Shown one piece after another: positions 16,876 to 25,449 of a stretch of 64,000 bases of DNA. Location of the stretch: assembly GCA_045613945.1 (NCBI GenBank), contig JAZLBZ010000002.1, positions 30,019-94,018 on the forward strand, in the 5' to 3' direction. Position 1 is the first letter of the stretch. Each line of letters opens with the position of its first letter. The notes under the pieces were generated by a model, which did no database searches, had not been told where the DNA came from, and worked only from the letters and a program-made list of their open reading frames with translations. This DNA comes from HGM04593 sp045613945. GTDB lineage: Bacteria > Bacteroidota > Bacteroidia > Bacteroidales > Bacteroidaceae. The position numbers were made by a program, and so were the translations under genes.

Positions 16876-18339
16876 TTATTGGTCGTTGTCGTTGTTTTCT
16901 TCCTCATTTTCATCCTCGCTTGTAGCATTGGCTACAAAAGTCTTCGCAAAATCGAAAAGTGGCCCAAAGAATGGATTGCGCTTTGGCCCAGGTTTGGTTA
17001 TTTTCGGTCCTTTAGTTTGATTCTCTGGCTTTTGTGCTTCTGGCTTTTTCACCTCTTCTGCAACCGTTGTTTCTTCCTTGCTCTCCTGGTTGTTAGGTTC
17101 TTCTACAATCTCCTCCTTAATCACCTCCTCTGTCTGTACAGGTGTTTCTTCTGCTTCATCGTCAAAAATCAGCACGCCCTTCTGCAGTGCATCTTGCTGA
17201 GCAACTGTCAGGGTCTCCTCGCAGCAGTTTGCCTTTCCCTGTTTCAAGAGCCCGTACAGTGCTGTGGTGATGACTCCAAAGACGTTCACGCCGCTCTCGC
17301 TTATGAGGTTGAACTGCGGTTCGGGCTTGATGTCGGTGCTGTAACTTGGCATGAACTCTTCTACCAGCAGTTTGATATTCTTGAGCTTTGAGCCTCCGCC
17401 TGTGAAGACTACATGGTGGATGTTCTCGCCCGACTCCTCAATCTGATAGAGCACATTCTTGAGAATCTCTCCCATGCGGGCATAGATGACCTTGTCAACG
17501 GTCTCATTAGAGATTTCGTTGTTCTCGGTGCCTGTAGACTTGTAGCCACGTATGAATTTTGTCTCTTCGGCCTGTGCGAACGGGATGAGTTCTGCTGTGA
17601 GGTCGCGTGTTATGTTGTTGCTTCCAAGCGGCAGCACTGTGAGCATCTTGGGCTTGTCGTTGTTGTAGATTGATATGGTTGTGGTTTCTGCACCAATGTT
17701 TACAAGAGCACATCCATTGCGGCGCAAGTCCTTTGATAGAAGTATGTCGGCATCGAAGTGTGCAGCACAGAAACTGTCCTCAATCTCAATGCGTGCCTGT
17801 GCAAAACTGTCGCATAACTGTGTGTAGAACTGCTCCTTCATTACAATGTTCAGGTAGTTGCACTCTATTGCCTGCGTGTATGCGCCAATGGGGTTGTAGT
17901 CTACATTGCCGTCGAGCTTGTACTCCAGTGGGTCAACCTGCAGCCTTTTATAGCCATTGGGGGTCTGGAATGTTTCCAGGTTCTCGCACTCCATTTCGTC
18001 AATGACTTCCTGTGTAATCTTGACATACTTGCCAAAATCGCGGCACACCTTTGACTTTATGCTGTGCACGCTGAGTCCGGCAAAGGATACGTATGCCTTC
18101 TTGATGCTGATGTTCTCCTGAACTGCATTGTGCAAATCGGTCTCGAGCATGTTGATTATGTCGTTGATTGCCCCGCTTGTCTTGTCGACATTGCGCACGA
18201 TTCCCTTTGAGATGAAACCGTCAACAGGCACGCTTGCTGTTGCCAGAATCCTCATTCCCTCTGTTGTCTCAATTCCTACAACACCGGTAATCTTTGAGGA
18301 ACTGAGTTCAATGGCTGCTATGTAACACGTATTTCCCAT
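16876..18339 (-). CDS. ftsA: Cell division protein FtsA
   Basis: Actin-like ATPase that anchors FtsZ to the membrane. 487 residues, longer than the roughly 420 of most FtsA. Actin-fold motifs: YIAAIELSSSKITGVVG at the start, VNIGAETTTISIYN (phosphate 2), HHVVFTGGGSKLKNIKLL (adenosine). The extra length is an E/K/P-rich linker (about 395-450, TPVQTEEVIKEEIVEE and onward). It is followed by an amphipathic-looking NPFFGPLFDFAKTFVA helix that is the likely membrane-targeting segment, then an acidic end. It sits between ftsQ (2 bp) and ftsZ (7 bp). Confidence 0.95.
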   Translation of the reverse strand: MGNTCYIAAIELSSSKITGVVGIETTEGMRILATASVPVDGFISKGIVRNVDKTSGAINDIINMLETDLHNAVQENISIKKAYVSFAGLSVHSIKSKVCRDFGKYVKITQEVIDEMECENLETFQTPNGYKRLQVDPLEYKLDGNVDYNPIGAYTQAIECNYLNIVMKEQFYTQLCDSFAQARIEIEDSFCAAHFDADILLSKDLRRNGCALVNIGAETTTISIYNNDKPKMLTVLPLGSNNITRDLTAELIPFAQAEETKFIRGYKSTGTENNEISNETVDKVIYARMGEILKNVLYQIEESGENIHHVVFTGGGSKLKNIKLLVEEFMPSYSTDIKPEPQFNLISESGVNVFGVITTALYGLLKQGKANCCEETLTVAQQDALQKGVLIFDDEAEETPVQTEEVIKEEIVEEPNNQESKEETTVAEEVKKPEAQKPENQTKGPKITKPGPKRNPFFGPLFDFAKTFVANATSEDENEEENNDNDQ

Positions 18340-18341
18340 AT

Positions 18342-19076
18342 CTATTTATCACTTTTTGTACAAATGACTTTATCGCTTATTTTAATGTTCAGTTTGTTGT
18401 ATTTGTTCCATCCTACTGTGTTCAGGCCCTTTATGTAGAATGTCTTCAGGTTGCTGAGCTTCTCGTCAAGATTCTTTACTGTTCCAAGCTCAATTGTGTG
18501 GTCGCCCATTCGGGGGGTTATGATGGCCTCCTTCTTGTCGTTGAAGTATATCTGCTCAATCTGTGCAACCCAGAATGGGTCCTTTGCTATTGACTTTACT
18601 ACCTGCAGCAACTCCTTGCCGGCCATCTTCTCGTCAATCTCGCCCGATGCAACCGGTAGCAGCAGGGGCTTCTTGATGTCGCTGATTTTGCGTCCTTCAA
18701 TGTCAAGGAAGTATGTTGCCCCGCCCTTTTCAAAGACGTTGAGCACCGGTTCGCGGCACACGATGTCTATCTTGATTTTTTTATCATTGCACTTGTATAC
18801 CTGGCACTCCTTAATCAATGTCAGTTCCTTGATGTAGTTCTCTATGTCGCAACATCTTATGCTGTCTATGTTTATCCCTTCGGGGTGTAGTCCTCTGCTG
18901 TTGAGCATGTCGACGATGTCGTTGTTGCTTATGGTGCCGAACTTATTGTTGGTAATGCTTATGACAAGGCTGTTGCAACTGTCATTGTCCTTCCTGAGCG
19001 GAACGATGACAAATGCAAAGGCAATGTAGCATACAATTGCTGCAGCGATGATGTATTTCAGAATCTTCTTCAGCAT
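18342..19076 (-). CDS. ftsQ: Cell division protein FtsQ
   Basis: 244-residue bitopic membrane protein. A short cytoplasmic end and one membrane helix (KYIIAAAIVCYIAFAFVIVP, about 7-26) are followed by a periplasmic part with a POTRA-like region (about 35-105). A beta domain follows, with GRKISDIKKPLLLPVASG and HTIELGTVKNLDEKLSNLKT. FtsQ links early and late divisome proteins. Identity rests on weak family similarity plus its position between murC (1-bp overlap) and ftsA. Confidence 0.85.
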   Translation of the reverse strand: MLKKILKYIIAAAIVCYIAFAFVIVPLRKDNDSCNSLVISITNNKFGTISNNDIVDMLNSRGLHPEGINIDSIRCCDIENYIKELTLIKECQVYKCNDKKIKIDIVCREPVLNVFEKGGATYFLDIEGRKISDIKKPLLLPVASGEIDEKMAGKELLQVVKSIAKDPFWVAQIEQIYFNDKKEAIITPRMGDHTIELGTVKNLDEKLSNLKTFYIKGLNTVGWNKYNKLNIKISDKVICTKSDK

Positions 19077-20458
19077 TATCTGTCTGTCAAAATCTGTTTT
19101 ATCTGTGCTATCTCATTCTCAATGTCTCCTGCGCCAAGAGATACAAGTATCTCAATGTTGTCCTTCTCCTTTTTAACGGTACTGAGCACGTCGGCACGGC
19201 TGCACATTGCTTTCTCTACACCTGCATTGAGGTGGTCATATATGAGCTTGCTTGTAACGCCGGGGATGGGTTTCTCTCTTGCCGGGTATATGTCTACAAG
19301 TATTACCTTGTCGAACATTGAGAGGCTCTGGGCAAATTCCTTGTAGAAATCGGCTGTGCGGCTGAAAAGATGTGGCTGGAACAGCACTGTCACTTTCTTG
19401 TCGCTGTAGAGTTCCTTGATTGACTTTGCGCAGGCACGTACCTCGTCGGGGTGGTGGGCATAGTCGCTGATGAGTACAAGGTTGTCCTCCTTTATGTGAA
19501 AATCGAAACGGCGCTCTGCACCCGCAAAACTTTTCATGCCCTCTTTCATCTCAAGGGGAGTGGCACCACATATCTCGGCCATCGCCATTGAGGCAATGCC
19601 ATTTTCAATGTTAATGCTCATGGGCACGCCAAGCTCTACATCCTCAATCCTCTGCTCGGGCGATACGTAGTCAAAGAGAATCCTTCCGCCTCCGATGCGT
19701 ATGTTCTCGGCGTGGAAATCGCCCTGCTCGCGGCCATAAGTAAATGTCTTGACGCCGGGCTTTGTACGTGGCTTGACCTCAAGACCCTCATGGATAATCA
19801 GATAGCCGTCCTCGCGTATCCTCTCGGTGAACTGCGCGAATGCCTCAAGGTAGTTCTCCTTGTTGCCATAGATGTCCAGATGGTCCGGGTCGGCCGATGT
19901 TATTGTAGCAACATATGGCTGTAAGTGCAAGAATGAACGGTCATACTCGTCGGCTTCAATCACCACAAAGTCACTCTTGTCGGTTGTGATGAGGTTGCTC
20001 TTGTAGTTCTTTGATATGCCGCCGAGGAATGCTGCGCAATCAACAGATGAACTATGCAGCAGGTGGGCTGTCATTGTTGATGTTGTTGTCTTGCCATGTG
20101 TTCCGGCCGCACACACGCCACGCTTGCCATTTGTTATGATGCCAAGCACCTCGGCGCGTTTCTTTATTGCAAAGCCTCCCTCGCGGAACAGGCTCCACTC
20201 CTTGTGGTCGGTAGGTATTGCGGGTGTGTACACCACAAGTGTCGACTCAGGGTCCTTGCATTCTGTGGGGACAAGGTCTATGTTCTCCTCAAAATGGAGC
20301 ACTGCGCCTTCCTCAATGAGTTTGCCAGTGAGTTCGCTTGGGGTGCGGTCATAACCGCCCACAAACTTTCCCTCGTTAAGGAAATATCTTACCAGGGCGC
20401 TCATGCCAATCCCGCCGGCCCCCAGGAAATATACCGATTTGATATCCTTCAGTTTCAT
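19076..20458 (-). CDS. murC: UDP-N-acetylmuramate--L-alanine ligase
   Basis: First Mur ligase: adds L-Ala to UDP-MurNAc using ATP in the cytoplasm. 460 residues. The N-terminal Rossmann domain has YFLGAGGIGMSALVRYFL. The central ATPase domain has CAAGTHGKTTTSTMTAHLL (P-loop) and VIEADEYDRSFLHLQP. The C-terminal domain includes DYAHHPDEVRACAKSIKE and LFQPHLFSRTADF. All usual motifs are intact. It shares one base with ftsQ and lies 3 bp from murG. Confidence 0.97.
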   Translation of the reverse strand: MKLKDIKSVYFLGAGGIGMSALVRYFLNEGKFVGGYDRTPSELTGKLIEEGAVLHFEENIDLVPTECKDPESTLVVYTPAIPTDHKEWSLFREGGFAIKKRAEVLGIITNGKRGVCAAGTHGKTTTSTMTAHLLHSSSVDCAAFLGGISKNYKSNLITTDKSDFVVIEADEYDRSFLHLQPYVATITSADPDHLDIYGNKENYLEAFAQFTERIREDGYLIIHEGLEVKPRTKPGVKTFTYGREQGDFHAENIRIGGGRILFDYVSPEQRIEDVELGVPMSINIENGIASMAMAEICGATPLEMKEGMKSFAGAERRFDFHIKEDNLVLISDYAHHPDEVRACAKSIKELYSDKKVTVLFQPHLFSRTADFYKEFAQSLSMFDKVILVDIYPAREKPIPGVTSKLIYDHLNAGVEKAMCSRADVLSTVKKEKDNIEILVSLGAGDIENEIAQIKQILTDR

Positions 20459-20461
20459 TTG

Positions 20462-21601
20462 CTACAAATCACTTTTTTTCTTTTCAATGTACTCATCGGC
20501 AAGTCTTAGCACCTCGTCGGCAATCTCGCTTGCAGCATTGGGCTTGCCCATCTTGATGATATTCGCCTCGAGCAGTGAAATCTTCATCTCGTCGTGCACT
20601 GTCTCTATGGCCTTTTCTATGAGTTCCTCCTTTACATTCGCATCGGCAACACATATTGCTGCATCCTTGTCGACAAGGGCCATTGCGTTCTTTGTCTGGT
20701 GATCCTCGGATACATTAGGCGACGGAACAAGGATTACTGCCTTTCCAAGCAGCGCGAATTCTGATATTGAACCGGCTCCCGCGCGTGAGACAACGAGGTT
20801 TGCGGCACTGAGCGCGTTTGCCATATTTGAGACGAAATCCGTAATAATCAAGTTCTCGGGCTTGCCCGCCTCGGCTGCCCTAGCCTTCATCTCCTCGAAG
20901 TAGAACTTGCCTGTCTGCCAAACGAACTGTATATCCTTGTTCTCCCTGATTTTCTCAAGGCTTGCAATGATGCCCTCGTTGATGCTGCGCGCTCCTAGGC
21001 TGCCGCCAACAATGAGCACGCACTTCTTGTTCTCATCGAGCCCCATCTCCTTCATAGCCTCCTTGCGGTTGGCGCGCATCTCGAGCAGGTTCTTGCGCAC
21101 AGGGTTGCCTGTGAACTTTATTCTGTCGTGCGGGAAGAAACGCTCCATGCCGTCATATGCCACGCAAATCATCCTTGCACCCTTTGAGAGAATCTTGTTT
21201 GTTACACCGGCGTATGAGTTCTGTTCCTGAATGAGTGTGGGTATGCCCATGCTTGCTGCCATCTTCAATGTGGGGCCGCTGGCATATCCTCCCACGCCCA
21301 CAGCTGCCTGTGGTGCAAACTCCTTGATAATTTTCTTTGCCATACGCTGGCTCTTGAAAATTTTCCACAGTACCTTGAAGTTTTTCAGCAGGTTCTTACG
21401 GTCAAAGCCGGCAATGGGCAGGCCAACGATGTCATATCCTGCATCTGGAACTCTCTGCATCTCCATTCTGTTGTCGGCGCCGACGAATAATATTTTCGCA
21501 TCGGGATGCTTTGCCCTTATGGCATCGGCAATGGACAGGGCCGGGAAGATGTGTCCTCCTGTGCCTCCTCCGCTAATGATTATTCTATACTCCTTCTCCA
21601 T
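20462..21601 (-). CDS. murG: UDP-GlcNAc:lipid I GlcNAc transferase MurG
   Basis: Peripheral membrane GT28 enzyme that converts lipid I to lipid II. I use the ATG at 21601 (MEKEYRIIISGGGTGGHIFP), giving 379 residues. An in-frame start at 21628 would add nine residues and overlap the ftsW stop. Motifs: the GGGTGGH glycine loop, VGVGGYASGPTLKMAA, IQEQNSYAGVTNKILS, VIVGGSLGAR-type loop (here LIVGGSLGARSINEG) and the UDP-GlcNAc-binding VVSRAGAGSISEFALLGK with SEDHQTKNA. It is embedded in the dcw operon between ftsW and murC. Confidence 0.97.
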   Translation of the reverse strand: MEKEYRIIISGGGTGGHIFPALSIADAIRAKHPDAKILFVGADNRMEMQRVPDAGYDIVGLPIAGFDRKNLLKNFKVLWKIFKSQRMAKKIIKEFAPQAAVGVGGYASGPTLKMAASMGIPTLIQEQNSYAGVTNKILSKGARMICVAYDGMERFFPHDRIKFTGNPVRKNLLEMRANRKEAMKEMGLDENKKCVLIVGGSLGARSINEGIIASLEKIRENKDIQFVWQTGKFYFEEMKARAAEAGKPENLIITDFVSNMANALSAANLVVSRAGAGSISEFALLGKAVILVPSPNVSEDHQTKNAMALVDKDAAICVADANVKEELIEKAIETVHDEMKISLLEANIIKMGKPNAASEIADEVLRLADEYIEKKKSDL

Positions 21602-21620
21602 AAAAACTATATTTGCGGTG

Positions 21621-22847
21621 TTATTCAATTGTATCCTTTTCTGTTACGGCCTCTGTCTCAGTCTCGTTTGCAGCGCTTGTGTATCTGCTTATGCATAGCA
21701 GAAAACCTATATAGACACTGTTTATGAGGAACGATGTTCCACCCTGGCTCATGAGCGGCAAAGGCTGTCCGGTCACGAAATTGCCCACCGATATATACAT
21801 GTGTAGCAGTGCCTGTGTAACAATTATCATGCCCACGCCCATTGACAGGAAGGCGGTGTAGGGGTCGTCGCACCGTTTTGCAATCTTGCCGCTGGTGTAC
21901 AGCAGTGTCAAGTACAGCAGCATGACTATAGTTGCTCCTAGCAGTCCAAGCTCTTCAATTATGACAGCGAAGATGTAGTCCGAGTATGCGTGCGGAATGA
22001 AGTCGCGCTGTATTGAGTTGCCGGGGCCACAGCCAATGATGTGGCTCGATGCTACTGCGATGTGCGAATAGGTCTTCTGCTCGTTATCATTCTCATCATA
22101 CTCCTCGGCTGTAACAGGGCCTGAATTTGTGGCATCAACAATACGGTGCTTCCAGGTAATTACCTTGCTACCGAAACTGCCCCAGTTCTTTGCGCTCTCT
22201 GGCATCATCAGTATAGTCGTGAGGCCTAATGCTCCCACAGCAAATCCGACGCCGAGCGTAATCAGCAACTGGCGTCTTGGCACTCGGCCAATGAACATCA
22301 TCAGGAATATTGTCAGTGCCAGCAGGAATGCCGACGAGAAGTTCTCCTTCAATATGATGAGGATTGGCGGTATGCTGTATTTGAGAATCTCGACAAAAGC
22401 CTCGGGGCTTGTGCCATCCTCGCCCTGGTGCCTGGTGAGTATTCTTGCAGTCATCATCACAAGCCCCATCTTGGCAAGTTCCATTGGCTGGAATGTCAAG
22501 CCAAAGCCAATTGGCAGCCATCGGGCACTGCCGTTGAGTTTTGAGACCCCGAATATGGCCAGTATCTGTGCCAGAACGAGTCCTATGATGCCGGCCCAGT
22601 ATATGACTTTGCTTGCCTTGTCAATCCATTGTGCCTTGAGGTTGTGGATGAACCACGCCACGAATATGCCGCCAATGAGGAATCCGGTGTGCTTGATGAT
22701 AGGGCTCCAGTAACTTCCGCTGCCATAGGTCTGGCGGCTGGTTGCACTGAACACCTCGACCCAGGAGATGGCGCAGAGGGTGATAAAGACAAACCAAATG
22801 ACTTTATCACCTTTGAACAATATGCGTTTTAATTTATCTCCTCCCAT
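21621..22847 (-). CDS. ftsW: SEDS glycosyltransferase FtsW
   Basis: 408-residue polytopic membrane protein (about ten helices) that polymerises lipid II at the septum with its partner PBP, here the ftsI product. Family marks: FSATSRQTYGSGSYW near the start, NGSARWLPIGFGLTFQPMEL in the middle and the SEDS end PLPLMSQGGTSFLINSVYIG. A charged extracytoplasmic loop (about 225-255, EEYDENDNEQKTYSH) precedes the PGNSIQRDFIPHAYSDYIFAV motif. The C-terminal tail (TSAANETETEAVTEKDTIE) is acidic and cytoplasmic. Confidence 0.96.
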   Translation of the reverse strand: MGGDKLKRILFKGDKVIWFVFITLCAISWVEVFSATSRQTYGSGSYWSPIIKHTGFLIGGIFVAWFIHNLKAQWIDKASKVIYWAGIIGLVLAQILAIFGVSKLNGSARWLPIGFGLTFQPMELAKMGLVMMTARILTRHQGEDGTSPEAFVEILKYSIPPILIILKENFSSAFLLALTIFLMMFIGRVPRRQLLITLGVGFAVGALGLTTILMMPESAKNWGSFGSKVITWKHRIVDATNSGPVTAEEYDENDNEQKTYSHIAVASSHIIGCGPGNSIQRDFIPHAYSDYIFAVIIEELGLLGATIVMLLYLTLLYTSGKIAKRCDDPYTAFLSMGVGMIIVTQALLHMYISVGNFVTGQPLPLMSQGGTSFLINSVYIGFLLCISRYTSAANETETEAVTEKDTIE

Positions 22848-22852
22848 TCTGT

Positions 22853-24184
22853 CTATAATTTACGGACTAAATCCTTGAATTGTCTGCCTCTGTCCTCGTA
22901 ACTCTTGAAAAGGTCGAAACTTGCACAGCAGGGGCTCAGCAATACCACCTCTCCGCTTTTTGCCATGCGGTGTGCCGCAGCGACGCACTCCTCAATGCTG
23001 TGTGTGTCTGCAATTGGCAATCCGTACCCCTTGAAGAAGTCAAGCAACTTGCTGTTGTCGGCTCCAAGAAAGACAAGTCCGGCACACTTGCTCTTTACAA
23101 GTTCGGATATCTCGCTGTAGTCGTTACCCTTGTCTTTGCCTCCGAGTATCAGTATCGTTTTTTTCTTCATGCTCTGCAGCGCATACCAACAACTGTTCAC
23201 GTTTGTGGCCTTTGAGTCGTTGATATACTCCACACCATCAATTGTCGCTACTTTTTCAAGCCTGTGCTCCACGCCAGTGAAAGTGCTCAGTGCCTCGCGT
23301 ATGGTCTCCTTGCGTATACCCGCAACGTTTGCCGAAATTCCGGCTGCCATTGAGTTGTAGAGGTTGTGCTTGCCTGTGAGGGAGAGTTCTTCCAGTTCCA
23401 TGTTGAACGGGGTTGGCTCGGTGAAGACAAGTTTCTCCTCGTGAGTGTAGGCGGCGCTTCCTTCTGCTCTCTTCTCGGCAAATGGATAGAGTTTGCCATG
23501 ACTGTACTTATGCAGTTCCTTCTTTATTATTGGGTCGTCGTTCCAGTAGACGAAAGCATCGTCGGGTTTCTGGTTCTGCAAGATGCGTAGTTTTGCATCC
23601 ACATAGTTCTGCATGTCGTATCCGTAGCGGTCGAGGTGGTCGGGGGTGATGTTCAAAAGCACCGCGACGTTTGCCCTGAACTCGTACATGTTGTCGAGCT
23701 GGAAACTGCTCAGTTCCACAATGTAGTAATCTCTGTCGCCTTGTGCAACCTGCAGTGCAAGGCTGCTGCCGATGTTGCCAGCGAGGCCAACATCAAGCCC
23801 GGCCTCGCGGAAGATGTGGTATATGAGCGAGGTGGTTGTTGTCTTGCCGTTGCTACCGGTGATGCACACCATCTTGGCTCTTGTGTAGCGTCCCGCAAAT
23901 TCAATCTCCGAGATTATGGGGATGCCGGCATTCATTATCTGCACAACGATGGGGGCTTCGTGGGGTATGCCGGGGCTCTTGATGACCTCACCGGCATTGA
24001 GTATGAGTTCCTTTGTGTGCTTGCACTCCTCCCAGGGGATAGCGTGCTCGTCTAGCATCTGCTTGTATTTGTCGGCAATGGTGCCATAGTCCGACAAAAA
24101 TACGTCGAATCCCAGTTTCTTGGCTAGAATGGCTGCTCCGCATCCGCTTTCGCCACCTCCGAGTATAACTATTCTCTTTTCCAT
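22853..24184 (-). CDS. murD: UDP-MurNAc-L-Ala--D-glutamate ligase
   Basis: Second Mur ligase, adds D-Glu. I start it at the ATG at 24184 (MEKRIVILGGGESGCGAAIL), which shares one base with the mraY stop. A longer frame reaches 24304 but only overlaps mraY. 443 residues. The P-loop is CITGSNGKTTTTSLIYHIF. Other motifs: LSSFQLDNMYEFRANVAVL, NITPDHLDRYG, GVEHRLEKVATIDGVEYIND and ILILGGKDKGNDYSEI. Tightly coupled to mraY, with ftsW 5 bp downstream. Confidence 0.97.
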   Translation of the reverse strand: MEKRIVILGGGESGCGAAILAKKLGFDVFLSDYGTIADKYKQMLDEHAIPWEECKHTKELILNAGEVIKSPGIPHEAPIVVQIMNAGIPIISEIEFAGRYTRAKMVCITGSNGKTTTTSLIYHIFREAGLDVGLAGNIGSSLALQVAQGDRDYYIVELSSFQLDNMYEFRANVAVLLNITPDHLDRYGYDMQNYVDAKLRILQNQKPDDAFVYWNDDPIIKKELHKYSHGKLYPFAEKRAEGSAAYTHEEKLVFTEPTPFNMELEELSLTGKHNLYNSMAAGISANVAGIRKETIREALSTFTGVEHRLEKVATIDGVEYINDSKATNVNSCWYALQSMKKKTILILGGKDKGNDYSEISELVKSKCAGLVFLGADNSKLLDFFKGYGLPIADTHSIEECVAAAHRMAKSGEVVLLSPCCASFDLFKSYEDRGRQFKDLVRKL

Positions 24185-25443
24185 TATCTTATCTTCAAAG
24201 TCATAAGGGTGATTGCTGCCATGACAATTGTCGCAATCCAGAATCGCAGGGTTATTTTTGCTTCGTGCAATGGTCTTTCGGGGCCCTTGAATACATACTT
24301 GCACTCCTTGTCAAGTTTTTCCTCTCCAATATTGTAGTGGTGGTGCAATGGAGCGCGACGGAACAGGCGCTGCTTCACGCCCTTTTTCTTTCCGCTCTTG
24401 AAGTAGGCAACCTGTGCCATGACCGAAAGGTTCTCGGCTACGAATACGCCGCAGAGCAGAACAAGCAGAATCTCCTTGTGGATGATGATTGCCACAACTG
24501 CAATGATTCCTCCAATTGTAAGGCTACCTGTGTCGCCCATGAATACCTGCGCCGGGAATGCGTTGTACCAAAGGAAACCAATCAATGCTCCAATGAATGC
24601 AAAGGTGAATATTACAATCTCCTCACTGCCTGGCAAGAACATGATATTCAGGTATTCGGCCCAGTCGACGTGGCTCGACACGTAGGCAAGTATAGCCAGG
24701 GCTACTCCTATTATTGCAGCGTTGCCGGCAAGCATTCCGTCCATTCCATCGTTCAGGTTGGCTCCGTTTGAAACGGCAGTGACAACAAGGATTGTTACAA
24801 TAACAAACAGCACCCAGCCGGCCTCTTCCTTGTAGTCGCCACAGAATGACATGATCTCGCTATAGTCAAGGTTGTGGTTCTTTATGAAAGGGATGGTGGT
24901 CTTGTTCAGTTTCTCCGACTTTGCCCTGTGCTGTACGACCTCGGTGTTGTTCGTCTTTTCAATAACGATGTTCTCGCGCATTACGGCCTGTGGGCTCAGA
25001 TAGAGTGTCAGGCCTATAATGAGGCCAAGTCCGGCCTGGGCTATAATCTTTACCTTGCCAGGGATGCCATCCTTGTTCTTCTTGAACGTCTTTATGTAGT
25101 CGTCGGCGAATCCAAGTATACCAAGCCACACTGTTGTTATGATGAGCAGCAGCATGTACACATTGTCCAGACGGCCAAACAGCAGGCAGGGCACAAGGAT
25201 TGCTATTATTATGATGAGGCCTCCCATTGTAGGCACACCGGCCTTGAGATTATTCTTGTCATACTCACGCAGCGTCTCTGTAATCTGCTTCTTCTTGAAA
25301 TATTTTATAAGATAACTTCCGAACCAGGCCGACACGATAAGTGAAATCACAATCGTGAGCAGTGCGCGGAAAGATGTGTACTGCATCAGTCTTGCACCAG
25401 GCAAGCCCGACTTTGCAAAGATGTCAAAAATATAGTACAGCAT
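24184..25443 (-). CDS. mraY: Phospho-MurNAc-pentapeptide translocase
   Basis: Integral membrane enzyme that transfers phospho-MurNAc-pentapeptide to undecaprenyl phosphate to make lipid I. 419 residues with about ten helices. Motifs: AGVPTMGGLIIIIAI, GFADDYIKTFKKNKDG with the catalytic Asp pair, GANLNDGMDGMLAG, the VFMGDTGSLTIGG loop and RAPLHHHYN. The extended extracytoplasmic loop around residues 160-205 (ENIVIEKTNNTEVVQHRA) is a Bacteroidetes feature. murE lies 6 bp upstream. Confidence 0.97.
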   Translation of the reverse strand: MLYYIFDIFAKSGLPGARLMQYTSFRALLTIVISLIVSAWFGSYLIKYFKKKQITETLREYDKNNLKAGVPTMGGLIIIIAILVPCLLFGRLDNVYMLLLIITTVWLGILGFADDYIKTFKKNKDGIPGKVKIIAQAGLGLIIGLTLYLSPQAVMRENIVIEKTNNTEVVQHRAKSEKLNKTTIPFIKNHNLDYSEIMSFCGDYKEEAGWVLFVIVTILVVTAVSNGANLNDGMDGMLAGNAAIIGVALAILAYVSSHVDWAEYLNIMFLPGSEEIVIFTFAFIGALIGFLWYNAFPAQVFMGDTGSLTIGGIIAVVAIIIHKEILLVLLCGVFVAENLSVMAQVAYFKSGKKKGVKQRLFRRAPLHHHYNIGEEKLDKECKYVFKGPERPLHEAKITLRFWIATIVMAAITLMTLKIR

Positions 25444-25449
25444 AATCTC

